Below are positions 1 to 7,014 of a stretch of 10,438 nucleotides of DNA, in pieces. The notes below the pieces were generated by a model that had not been told where the DNA came from, ran no database searches, and saw only the letters and a list, made by a program, of their open reading frames with translations. The stretch is from Spirochaetales bacterium (GTDB lineage: Bacteria; Spirochaetota; Spirochaetia; B11-G9), in contig JALTGJ010000224.1 in the NCBI GenBank assembly GCA_027077185.1, positions 1 through 10,438 on the forward strand. The letters are read 5' to 3'. The position numbers were made by a program, and so were the translations under genes. The stretch's first letter is position 1. Each line of letters starts with the position of its first letter.

Positions 1-995
1 TTAAAATCATCTGTATGATAGATCATTCCCATGGGAACCATGGAATAAAGAGGTGCATTCTGACCAAGATATACTTTGTCAATAAAATCCTGACGATTAA
101 CTAAAGCACTTATTGCCTGTCGAAGATCCTTATCAGCAAAAACACCTTCCGAAGTTTCATAACAGATATACCGGATATAAGGTCCCTGCAGTTTGTTTGT
201 GATAATATCAGATTTTTTTGCAAGATCCTTTATATCAGAGGGATTAAGTGTTTTATATGCAAGATCAAGTTCACCTGCTTCAAGAGCAAGTCTCATTGTT
301 GTAGCATCAGCAAAATAACGAATAATTATTCTGTCTATTTTAGGTGCAGCTCCCCAGTAATCAGGATTTGCTTCAAGAACTACTTCCTCGTCTCTCTTAA
401 AAGATGCAACTTTGTATGGTCCAAGGCCAACCATCTGTCCACCGGCAAGTTCAGAAGGTTCTCTGATAATCTTGTCAGCAGGATAAACATTTGGATTTAA
501 TGGGAAGTAAGGAACCGTAGCTACAAGTGAAGGGAAATAGGCAATGGTATCAGGAAGAATAAATTTAACTGTATATTCATCTACAACTTCCACAGATTTT
601 ACAAAATCTGTTACCAGCCATGAGGGATCTCCACCTAAAGCCATAACTCTGTCAATTGACCATTTTACTGCATCTGCGTTAAAGGGGGAACCATCTGTAA
701 ATTTCAGTCCCTGTCTAAGCTTAAAAGTATATTCGTCTCCCTTTGCATTTGAAGTATAACTCTCGGCAAGTCCTGGAATAAGTTCTGTAGTCCCGGGAAC
801 ATAGGCCAAAAGCCCTTGATAGATATTCTGAAAAATTTCCCAGGTATGGAAGTCATAAGCCGAAGCCGTGTCCATATCTGTAACCTTCTCAGTAGTACCA
901 TACACAAGAGTAGTAGGTTCTTCTTTTTGTGCATTGGCAAATCCGAAGGATGCCATTACCAGAAGTAAAACCATTACAACTAGAATTTTCTTCAT
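1..995 (-). CDS. Extracellular solute-binding protein family 5 (oligopeptide/dipeptide type), 3' end off the window
   Basis: This is the periplasmic substrate-binding component of a peptide/nickel-class ABC importer. The first 331 codons are visible and the frame stays open to the left edge. Residues 1-22 form a Sec signal peptide: a KK start, a hydrophobic core of L/V/M, and an ANA cleavage site before QKEE. No lipobox cysteine is present, so the product is probably soluble or periplasmic. The stretch around residues 95-125, reading FKLRQGLKFTDGSPFNADAV, is the classic family 5 signature, and YWGAAPKIDRIIIRYFAD matches the later conserved block. The start at 995 is preferred to the ATG at 999. 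The SD AGGAGA (1001-1006) sits 5 nt from the former and almost touches the latter, which is also in another frame. It has its own promoter. Permease and ATPase genes would be expected to the left, outside the window. The substrate cannot be told from sequence. Confidence 0.93.
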   Translation of the reverse strand, partial: MKKILVVMVLLLVMASFGFANAQKEEPTTLVYGTTEKVTDMDTASAYDFHTWEIFQNIYQGLLAYVPGTTELIPGLAESYTSNAKGDEYTFKLRQGLKFTDGSPFNADAVKWSIDRVMALGGDPSWLVTDFVKSVEVVDEYTVKFILPDTIAYFPSLVATVPYFPLNPNVYPADKIIREPSELAGGQMVGLGPYKVASFKRDEEVVLEANPDYWGAAPKIDRIIIRYFADATTMRLALEAGELDLAYKTLNPSDIKDLAKKSDIITNKLQGPYIRYICYETSEGVFADKDLRQAISALVNRQDFIDKVYLGQNAPLYSMVPMGMIYHTDDF

Positions 996-1000
996 ACATT

Positions 1001-1006
1001 TCTCCT
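1001..1006 (-). promoter_or_regulatory. Shine-Dalgarno site of the solute-binding protein gene
   Basis: AGGAGA on the minus strand lies 5 nt ahead of the ATG at 995. It decides between two closely spaced ATG codons at 999 and 995. Confidence 0.8.
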
Positions 1007-1025
1007 TTTTGAAAATATTCAGTAG

Positions 1026-1054
1026 AGTATACACTATAATTGTTTAAATATGAA
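1026..1054 (-). promoter_or_regulatory. Probable sigma-70-type promoter of the solute-binding protein gene
   Basis: On the minus strand, TTCATA (1054-1049, 4 of 6 to consensus) and TATACT (1031-1026, 5 of 6) are separated by exactly 17 nt. Transcription would start near 1019 and give a leader of about 25 nt that holds the SD. The flanking DNA is very AT-rich, so chance matches are possible. Confidence 0.5.
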
Positions 1055-1146
1055 CAGTTTTTACAGTTTTTTGTTTTTTTATTCAATTGGTGATTAATTA
1101 TTATTTCACCCTTGGAAAACAGGAATTTCTATGCTACTAATATACT

Positions 1147-1344
1147 ATGGGGCTTTTAAATAAATCTGAATTATATATAAAACAATTTTCAGGATCTGAT
1201 CCTATTATAAGGACAGTTCTGGAAAGACTTTATGCCAGAAAAGAAAAAGAACTTCTTGATAATATTCACATTCAAATGAATGCAGAAGTCTACAATGAAC
1301 TTGTACGTAAAGGTTATTTTAAACGACGCAAAAGTGACAGATAG
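1147..1344 (+). CDS. Small basic protein of unknown function (65 aa)
   Basis: I do not recognise this protein. It is a 65-residue, highly charged, mostly helical-looking product ending in KGYFKRRKSDR, with no signal peptide or membrane segment. It is the only plausible plus-strand gene in the window. It lies divergent from the solute-binding protein and convergent with the acyltransferase cluster. Codon choice (A/T-rich third positions, sensible amino-acid mix) resembles the neighbouring genes, which supports it being real. The start is weak: an in-frame stop lies at 1138-1140 and no SD sits at a normal distance from 1147. A good SD (AGGAA, 1121-1125) instead serves a 10-codon frame starting at 1131, which overlaps the start of this gene. 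Translation may therefore be coupled. It could also be a chance open frame. Confidence 0.45.
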   Translation: MGLLNKSELYIKQFSGSDPIIRTVLERLYARKEKELLDNIHIQMNAEVYNELVRKGYFKRRKSDR

Positions 1345-1347
1345 ACA

Positions 1348-1413
1348 GTTATCCCGATAGATTTTTGTAGAACAAAAACACACTTCGGCAAGCTCAGTGC
1401 GGCCCTCGATAAC
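1348..1413. repeat. REP-like dispersed palindromic repeat element
   Basis: A 66-bp unit is bounded by the inverted pair GTTATC (1348-1353) and GATAAC (1408-1413). Inside are a perfect 7-bp hairpin, TTTTTGT/ACAAAAA with a 3-nt loop (1362-1378), and a second structure, CACT/AGTG (1381-1399), around CTTCGGCAAGCTCAGTG. That core resembles a short palindrome I know as widely scattered in bacterial genomes, usually between genes. It is more GC-rich than its surroundings and sits between the convergent ends of a plus-strand gene and the minus-strand acyltransferase cluster. It may act as a bidirectional transcription end. Only one copy is visible here, so the repeat nature rests on resemblance. Confidence 0.5.
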
Positions 1414-1436
1414 CATTTGTTACTCAATGATAATGT

Positions 1437-2159
1437 TTACTGAGTTAGTCCGCTGTTTATGGTTTCCCACAAGGTATCGGACAGTACCTTTGAGCTCTTA
1501 TATTCATCCTGTGTAATATCCACCGGTTTGTGAATTACCACTTTTACATTTGTTTTTCTTACTTTTCTATTTTCTTCATATATTTTAAAAGAATTATTTA
1601 ATGAAACAGGAACAATTGTAGCTCCGGCTCTTATTGCCAGTTTTAAACTGCCGGGTTTAAATGGACCCATTTTTTGAGATTTACTCCTGGTTCCTTCAGG
1701 AAAAAGAACAATAGCATTTCCTGCCTGGATGGATTTTACCCCAACCTCAATAGCTTTAACTGCAGCATGGGGGGAACTCCGGTCAAGAAAAATACAGCCC
1801 ATACCATGCATCCAGCCATTGAGTATCGGTATTTTGGAAAGTTCTTTTTTTGCAAGAAACCCTATTAATCTTGGAACATATCCTATTATAACCAAAATAT
1901 CAAAGTAACTTTGATGGTTTGAAACTATACACAAATTTTTTGTATTAACAGATAGATTTTCCAGACCCTCAATTGAAACAGAACTTCCTGTAGCTTTAAA
2001 AAAATGCCTGGCCGTAAGACCACTCCCAAGGGTAATTATTTTTTTTGAACTTTCATATTTTCCAAATAAATTTAGTATTTGAGCTGGAAGAACAAAAATA
2101 AAATACGTTAAAGGAAGAGTAATTCCAAAGTATATTTTATAAATAACATCTTTTATCAT
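1437..2159 (-). CDS. plsC: 1-acyl-sn-glycerol-3-phosphate acyltransferase (PlsC family)
   Basis: This membrane-associated acyltransferase would transfer an acyl chain to lysophosphatidic acid to give phosphatidic acid. In the 240-residue product, motif I is NHQSYFD (N81, H82, D87, the catalytic His/Asp pair). Motif II is GCIFLDR (121-127), motif III is FPEGTRS (153-159) and motif IV is IVPVSL (182-187). The hydrophobic N-terminal stretch, residues 10-32, would anchor it in the inner membrane. A GTG at 2168 would extend it by three residues. The ATG at 2159 is preferred because the SD AGGTGG (2165-2170) lies 5 nt before it and would be destroyed as a signal by the earlier start. That SD overlaps the stop codon of the preceding kinase gene, which indicates translational coupling. 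It is the last gene of a three-gene cluster with a second, divergent acyltransferase. Family assignment is secure; the exact acyl acceptor is inferred. Confidence 0.9.
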   Translation of the reverse strand: MIKDVIYKIYFGITLPLTYFIFVLPAQILNLFGKYESSKKIITLGSGLTARHFFKATGSSVSIEGLENLSVNTKNLCIVSNHQSYFDILVIIGYVPRLIGFLAKKELSKIPILNGWMHGMGCIFLDRSSPHAAVKAIEVGVKSIQAGNAIVLFPEGTRSKSQKMGPFKPGSLKLAIRAGATIVPVSLNNSFKIYEENRKVRKTNVKVVIHKPVDITQDEYKSSKVLSDTLWETINSGLTQ

Positions 2160-2164
2160 ACCAA

Positions 2165-2170
2165 CCACCT
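2165..2170 (-). promoter_or_regulatory. Shine-Dalgarno site deciding the PlsC start
   Basis: AGGTGG lies 5 nt upstream of ATG 2159 and overlaps the TAG stop (2169-2171) of the kinase gene. It argues against the GTG at 2168 as start. Confidence 0.65.
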
Positions 2171-3713
2171 AACCCATACTCAAAGAAGCTTTTAATGCCT
2201 TTTCCCATCGTTTTTTTACCATCAACCTTTTGGCTGAATCCATTTCCGGTTCAAAGGAATCATAACTCCTGTTCAGTTTAACAATTTCTTCAAAATTATT
2301 CCATATACCTGCTGACAAACCAGCAATATAGGCAGCTCCTGCTGCGGCAACTTCATGCTCATGGGACCTGTAAACAGTATAAGAAGACAGATCTGCCAGA
2401 CACTGCAGAAGTAGATCTGAACGGCTTACTCCTCCATCAGTTTTTATTTTATTCACCCTTATACCTGTATCCTTTTCTATACCCTCAAGAATATCCACAA
2501 CTCTTAATGAAATACCCTGCAATACAGCCCTCGCCACATGGCGTCTGTGTGTATTAAGGGAAAGTCCAAAAATTGAAGCTTTTGCAGTTGGTTTAAAAAA
2601 GGGGAATCGAATACCCGATGGAGTCGGAACAAAAACAACACCCTCAGTATCATTACATTCAGCTGCAAGTTCATTTAAAACCTTTGGGGTATCAGAAAGA
2701 CCAATTCCCTGGCCCAGCCAGTCAATAAGCCTTCCGGCTGTAGCTACAGAGCCTTCAAGCATGTAAGTAGTTCTTCCATTAATACGCCAGGCAACCAGAG
2801 GGAATAAACCTCTTCGTGAAAGCTTAGGCTTATACCCCATATTAATATCCACAAAAGAACCTGACCCCTGAGATATTTTAACATCCCCTTTTTCAAAACA
2901 GCAATGGCCGAAAAGAGATGCCATCTGATCACCAACAACGGCACCGATAGGTATTTCAGCTCCATCAAAAAGTTCTTTTGATGTAAAACCAAAATTATCT
3001 TTGGTCTCTTTTACTTCAGGAAGTATATCCATTGGAATTTTAAAAAGCTTACAGAAAATCGAGTTCCATTTAAGGTCAAAATGATTATAGAGAGAAGTTG
3101 AAGCTGCATTAGAAGTGTCTGTTGCATGAACCTTTCCAGCTGTAAGTTTATACACAAGCCAGGTATCCAGGGTGCCAAACAGCAGTTCACCATTTTTTGC
3201 CCTTGTATAAATTCCCGGTCTGGTAATAAACAGCCAGTTTAACCTGGAAATAGCATGATCCGTAACAAATTTTAGCATACCAATGGCAGTAAGCATAGTA
3301 TCTCTTGTAAAAAAACTTACAATGGAAGCTCCCAGCCTGATAAGATTCCATTTCAAATTTTTATTCATAGCGGCTGTGGTTTCAGCGGCTCTTACATCTG
3401 ACCAGCTGATAAAATTACAGCAGGAAATGCCCTTCTTATCCCATAAAGTAAAAGTTGCCCTCTGTACACTTATACCAATTGAGGCTATTTCTGAAAAACT
3501 TATATTTGAGCTTGTTATCAATGTATTAATTACAGAAATAAATTGATTCCAAAGTTCTTCAGGATCATGTTCTATTGCACCCGGCTCCAAAGAAATAATT
3601 TTAACAGGAACCTGTGATCTGCCTTTTATGACAGCGCTGCTGTCAAATAAAAGAGCACGAATACTGGTGCCCCCGGCATCTACAGATATTATATATTTTT
3701 TTACCTCTGCCAT
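2169..3713 (-). CDS. FGGY-family carbohydrate/polyol kinase, glycerol-kinase-like
   Basis: This cytosolic ATP-dependent kinase has the two-domain actin-like fold of the FGGY family. Its 514 residues are normal length. The N-terminal phosphate loop is SVDAGGTSIRALLFD (10-24). GAIEHDPEELW (45-55) matches the glycerol kinase block closely. TLDTWLVYKLT (181-191) is also glycerol-kinase-like. GDQ (261-263) supplies the catalytic base D262. LEGSV (319-323) and KTDGGVSRSDLLLQ (424-437) form the adenosine side. The usual QRE substrate motif, whose Glu contacts glycerol in E. coli GlpK, reads QRA (84-86), and the region aligning with GlpK Tyr135 (about 139-146) has no tyrosine. W104 is kept. It may therefore act on a different polyol or sugar. 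The start overlaps the end of the upstream acyltransferase gene by 13 nt, and the stop carries the SD of the downstream plsC. The flanking acyltransferases suggest a lipid-headgroup precursor role; this is inference. Confidence 0.9.
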   Translation of the reverse strand: MAEVKKYIISVDAGGTSIRALLFDSSAVIKGRSQVPVKIISLEPGAIEHDPEELWNQFISVINTLITSSNISFSEIASIGISVQRATFTLWDKKGISCCNFISWSDVRAAETTAAMNKNLKWNLIRLGASIVSFFTRDTMLTAIGMLKFVTDHAISRLNWLFITRPGIYTRAKNGELLFGTLDTWLVYKLTAGKVHATDTSNAASTSLYNHFDLKWNSIFCKLFKIPMDILPEVKETKDNFGFTSKELFDGAEIPIGAVVGDQMASLFGHCCFEKGDVKISQGSGSFVDINMGYKPKLSRRGLFPLVAWRINGRTTYMLEGSVATAGRLIDWLGQGIGLSDTPKVLNELAAECNDTEGVVFVPTPSGIRFPFFKPTAKASIFGLSLNTHRRHVARAVLQGISLRVVDILEGIEKDTGIRVNKIKTDGGVSRSDLLLQCLADLSSYTVYRSHEHEVAAAGAAYIAGLSAGIWNNFEEIVKLNRSYDSFEPEMDSAKRLMVKKRWEKALKASLSMG

Positions 3714-4420
3714 AAGGGTTCCGGAAATTTAGGGCTGTAGGTCCCTTCATCCAGAAACCTAAGATATTTTTCATCTGCTGATGCTATATCAGAATATTCA
3801 CCTCTATACTTCTCGGGAAGCAATTTTGCCAGTTGAACCATTATTGAAAAAAGAAGATCTTTTCTAACTTTACCTGTTATTCTTTCCTCTCCCGGTTCTA
3901 TGAAAAAAGGTTTTCCCACCCTAATAGTAAAATCAGTTTTTTTAAATCTTTTCATATTTGCCCAGAAATTCTCACTGCCAAAATGGGCAACGGGAAATAT
4001 TGGAACATTATTCTGCATTGCCATTGTAATTATACCTGGGTAAGCTTTTTTTAAAACACCTGTAACATTTCTTGTCCCCTCCGGAGCCAAAACCAACATT
4101 CTACCCTGCTTCATTACCTCTGATATTTTCCTGAAGGCATTCATATCAGCTATTCCACGTTTAATTGGAACTCCATTCCATTGGCGTGCAAGAAAACCAT
4201 AGACTGGTATTTTCCAGCTTTCCTCTTTTGCCAGGCCTGAAATGGGCCGGGGGAGCATATGTGTATAAAGAAGAGGTACTTCCAGAAAATTAGTATGGTT
4301 AAACATAAGAAGAGCAGGACCTTTAAAGGGAATTTTCTCCAGCTCTCTGTCATCTATTCTACATGAGGTATCCACCATCCATTTAATAATTCCTGTTGCT
4401 ATTCTACCTGATAGTTTCAA
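3701..4420 (-). CDS. PlsC-like lysophospholipid acyltransferase with NHX4E motif
   Basis: This is a member of the LPLAT/PlsC acyltransferase superfamily. In the 239-residue product, motif I is NHTNFLE (N41, H42, E47), with glutamate where most members have aspartate. I recall an NHxNFLE subgroup in other bacteria, so this is likely a subfamily trait and not damage. Motif III is APEGTRN (112-118). VPIKRG (84-89) is the motif II region and VPIFPVAHFG (139-148) is motif IV. There is no strong membrane segment. The first ATG is too far inside, so the start must be a TTG. TTG 4420 is chosen because GGGGGA (4425-4430) lies 4 nt ahead of it; TTG 4432 is the alternative and lacks a good SD. The 3' end overlaps the kinase gene by 13 nt, so the three genes are probably co-translated. 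Acceptor and acyl donor are unknown. Confidence 0.87.
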   Translation of the reverse strand: MKLSGRIATGIIKWMVDTSCRIDDRELEKIPFKGPALLMFNHTNFLEVPLLYTHMLPRPISGLAKEESWKIPVYGFLARQWNGVPIKRGIADMNAFRKISEVMKQGRMLVLAPEGTRNVTGVLKKAYPGIITMAMQNNVPIFPVAHFGSENFWANMKRFKKTDFTIRVGKPFFIEPGEERITGKVRKDLLFSIMVQLAKLLPEKYRGEYSDIASADEKYLRFLDEGTYSPKFPEPLWQR

Positions 4421-4424
4421 ATTG

Positions 4425-4430
4425 TCCCCC
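4425..4430 (-). promoter_or_regulatory. Shine-Dalgarno site deciding a TTG start
   Basis: GGGGGA on the minus strand lies 4 nt before TTG 4420. It favours this start over TTG 4432, whose first codons contain the G run. Confidence 0.5.
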
Positions 4431-4453
4431 AAGCTTAAATTTCATCTATCCCA

Positions 4454-6043
4454 CTATCCTTTTTTCTTTTTCGAACCAAATAATTTCTTAATAAAGCCAT
4501 TCTTTTTTTCAGGTTTCTTAGTTTTTGCAGAGCCAGCAGTGGGTTTTAGTGTAAAGTTTTCACCATATTTATTTTTGTAATATGCAAGCTTTTCAGATTC
4601 AGAACTGTTTCTTGTAAGTTTCGGAATTACTTTCGATCTCTTTTCTCTTATGGGTTTTGAAGGTCGCTTATTATTAATACCTGAAGCTGTCTTAGCTATG
4701 ACAATACTTCGTGAATTCTGATTGTTTTTTACCGGCCTATTTTTTTTGGTACCTGTTCTCTGTACAGGTCCTGATTTAATATGCCCGGAGCTTCCCTGTC
4801 TATGAGAATTTCTTCCCTGGGATCTTTTCCTGTTATCATAAGGTTTTTTTCCAGATGATTTAACTGCAGCTTCTTTCTCTCTGTAAAAATTTCTACCTGC
4901 ACTTTTATCCTCTAAAAACAATTCTTTTTCAGGCCAATCTACAGGAATCTTCATGTTAATATACTTCTCTATAGCTTCCAGACCATAAACATACTTCTCA
5001 CATGCAAAAGTTACCGCTTTTCCGGATTTTCCAGCTCTGGCAGTACGACCTATTCTGTGAACATAATTTTCAAAATCTTCCGGAATATCATAGTTCACAA
5101 CCATTTCAAGGTCATCAACATGCAAACCCCTTGCAGCAACATCTGTTGCAACAAGAAATTTTACCGCTCCGGATTTGACTTTTTCAATTACTGCCAGTCT
5201 TTTCCGCTGGGGCAGATCTCCCATAATATAGTGAGCATCATAACCGTTAAATTTTAATCTTTCCGTAAGTTCGACTGCTGCATACTTTGTATTTGTAAAA
5301 ATTATTGCACTTCCAGGAGCTTCCTTCTTAAGAATTCCAAGGAGTAGGGGCATTTTATCAGATGTACTTACATGATAAAGTACCTGACTAATCTCATTTA
5401 CAGTAATACTTTCTGCCTCAATTTCGATTGAAACCGGTTCATTCATAAACTCCCAGGCTAAGTTCATAACCTTGGTACTTAGAGTTGCACTAAAAAGCAT
5501 TGTCCTTCTCTCTTTTGGAGGAAGCATCATTTGCATCATTTTCTTAATATCAGGGTAAAACCCCATATCAAACATTCTGTCAGCTTCATCAATTATAACA
5601 TACCCGAAGTTGTTAAAATTAATTTTTCCGGATTTTCCAAAATCTATCAGCCTACCAGGGGTACCAATTATTACATCTGCATTTTGCCTTAACAAGGCTT
5701 CCTGCTTTCCATACCCTACCCCACCAAAAAAACTTCCGGCTACAATATCCACAGCAGAACCCAGAATATGAATTTCTTTTTCAATCTGAACAACAAGTTC
5801 CCTGGTAGGTGCTATAATTAATGTCTTCTTTCTTTTGTCTTTATCTACTTCAGAATAATACTGCAGAACAGGAATCAAAAAGGCTGCTGTTTTTCCTGAT
5901 CCTGTATGGGATTGAACCCCAATATCTTTTCCTTTAAGAGATTCACTTATCGCCTTTTCCTGCACCGGCATTACTTCTGTAAATCCGGCTTTTTCTATCC
6001 CTTTAAGGACATTATCATGTAATTTAAATTCTTGAAATTTCAT
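4454..6043 (-). CDS. DEAD-box ATP-dependent RNA helicase with long basic C-terminal tail
   Basis: This RNA helicase unwinds short duplexes with ATP and probably acts in ribosome assembly or mRNA turnover. All motifs are intact in the 529-residue product. The Q motif has F6 and GFTEVMPVQ (20-28). Motif I is SHTGSGKT (45-52), Ia is APTREL (78-83), Ib is TPGR (128-131), II is DEAD (152-155) and III is SAT (185-187). Motif IV is IIFTNTK (247-253), V is ATDVAARG (299-306) and VI is HRIGRTARAG (329-338). The RecA-like core ends near residue 375. Residues 380-529 form a low-complexity tail rich in K, R, N, S and G, ending GFIKKLFGSKKKKG, probably an RNA-binding extension. The ATG at 6043 lies 19 nt after the stop of the upstream gene and has only a weak SD (GAG). 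It is most like the RhlE/CsdA group; the precise orthologue is not clear. The link to the lipid genes downstream looks like simple co-transcription. Confidence 0.95.
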   Translation of the reverse strand: MKFQEFKLHDNVLKGIEKAGFTEVMPVQEKAISESLKGKDIGVQSHTGSGKTAAFLIPVLQYYSEVDKDKRKKTLIIAPTRELVVQIEKEIHILGSAVDIVAGSFFGGVGYGKQEALLRQNADVIIGTPGRLIDFGKSGKINFNNFGYVIIDEADRMFDMGFYPDIKKMMQMMLPPKERRTMLFSATLSTKVMNLAWEFMNEPVSIEIEAESITVNEISQVLYHVSTSDKMPLLLGILKKEAPGSAIIFTNTKYAAVELTERLKFNGYDAHYIMGDLPQRKRLAVIEKVKSGAVKFLVATDVAARGLHVDDLEMVVNYDIPEDFENYVHRIGRTARAGKSGKAVTFACEKYVYGLEAIEKYINMKIPVDWPEKELFLEDKSAGRNFYREKEAAVKSSGKKPYDNRKRSQGRNSHRQGSSGHIKSGPVQRTGTKKNRPVKNNQNSRSIVIAKTASGINNKRPSKPIREKRSKVIPKLTRNSSESEKLAYYKNKYGENFTLKPTAGSAKTKKPEKKNGFIKKLFGSKKKKG

Positions 6044-6062
6044 TTTAACTCTTTAATTTAGT

Positions 6063-6992
6063 CTATTTCAGCAAAACCTGTGCACTTGCTGATTGAATAA
6101 TTCTCCAGGAATCCTCATAACTTAGGTCTTTTGTTACCTGAAAAATTGATTTTTCTTCTATTCTTCCATCTTCTGTTCTAAACTGAAGCAAAGGTTGTCG
6201 TATAAAGTGATCTATCTCTTTTGTAGAAAGCCCTTTCTCCAGCAAAAAATTAAAAAACCGTATCCGGTCCAGGGGAAGGTGATTACCCTGGGAATCATAC
6301 AAAAAACCAACTGCATCCAATATCTGCTCAAAAGGTCCTTTGGAATAATGAAAAACATGACTGAACTGACTTTCAGAATGAAGAATACCCTCCTCGAGCA
6401 ATACATCAGTCATTTTTAAAATAACGTTATAAAAATCCTTCCCCCAAAGAACAGTTCGAAATATCATTACTGCAATATCTGTTTCTGCATTATTTTTGTT
6501 TAAAATCGAAGGGATATCACTATTCACAACATAGTACCGGCCAATTTTTTTTACTGTTTGGCCATTAACTATAAGCATATCATCCAAATCTACCCATAGT
6601 TTAAACAATTCATCCTCATTCAAACCGAGTAGAGAAAGGGCCTGATAGGCTCCTACAATTTTTGCTTCGGTAAAGGGAATTTTATAGTTATCTGCAAAAA
6701 CACCCTTCATATATGGAGTAAAAAGACTTTTCCCTCTCCTGGCAAATTTTATCCTTGTATTATAATGCTCTTCCACAACCCCTTTTTCATTTAAAAAATC
6801 CCCGGGAAGATTGGCAAGATATACCAGGTTTACAGTTTTCTGCCAGTCATGAATCTTACTTACACCTCTCATCAAAGCACTCTCAACAGCCACCCCATTA
6901 CTCTCCGGCCGAAGATACACAAATATATCCTGACATCGGGAAGTATCACAAACACCAGCAAAAGGAACAACAATTGTAGGATCTCTATGCAA
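6063..6992 (-). CDS. Conserved-looking protein of unknown function (about 309 aa)
   Basis: I do not recognise this family. The predicted product is cytosolic, of mixed alpha/beta composition, without signal peptide or membrane helix. Visible landmarks are a CX4C pair near the N-terminus (GVCDTSRC, C15 and C20), a hydrophobic strand TVNLVYLANLPGDFL (53-67), an acidic patch LWVDLDDMLIVNG (132-144), and a C-terminal region rich in E, D and K. The frame is open back to a GTG at 7046, giving 327 aa, but the stretch 7015-7137 reads in another frame as an aminotransferase remnant. I therefore prefer the TTG at 6992, which has GGAAGAGGG just upstream. It lies between the selD fusion and the helicase, in the same direction, and its stop is 19 nt from the helicase start. 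A promoter-like site at 7070-7078 could drive it. That it is a real gene is fairly sure; the start is not. Confidence 0.75.
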   Translation of the reverse strand: MHRDPTIVVPFAGVCDTSRCQDIFVYLRPESNGVAVESALMRGVSKIHDWQKTVNLVYLANLPGDFLNEKGVVEEHYNTRIKFARRGKSLFTPYMKGVFADNYKIPFTEAKIVGAYQALSLLGLNEDELFKLWVDLDDMLIVNGQTVKKIGRYYVVNSDIPSILNKNNAETDIAVMIFRTVLWGKDFYNVILKMTDVLLEEGILHSESQFSHVFHYSKGPFEQILDAVGFLYDSQGNHLPLDRIRFFNFLLEKGLSTKEIDHFIRQPLLQFRTEDGRIEEKSIFQVTKDLSYEDSWRIIQSASAQVLLK

Positions 6993-7014
6993 AATACCCT
7001 CTTCCGTTTTTTTC

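Noticed and set aside
889..1086. Minus-strand frame starting upstream of the solute-binding protein
   Set aside because: It runs through the promoter and signal-peptide region in another frame; the family 5 protein explains this DNA.
1189..1416. 75-aa minus-strand open frame across the small gene and the repeat
   Set aside because: Its N-terminal part (MVIEGRTELAEVC) is made by the palindromic repeat, and the rest is antisense to the better-looking plus-strand gene.
3283..3546. 87-aa plus-strand open frame inside the kinase gene
   Set aside because: It is antisense to conserved FGGY kinase sequence, without an SD or recognisable features.
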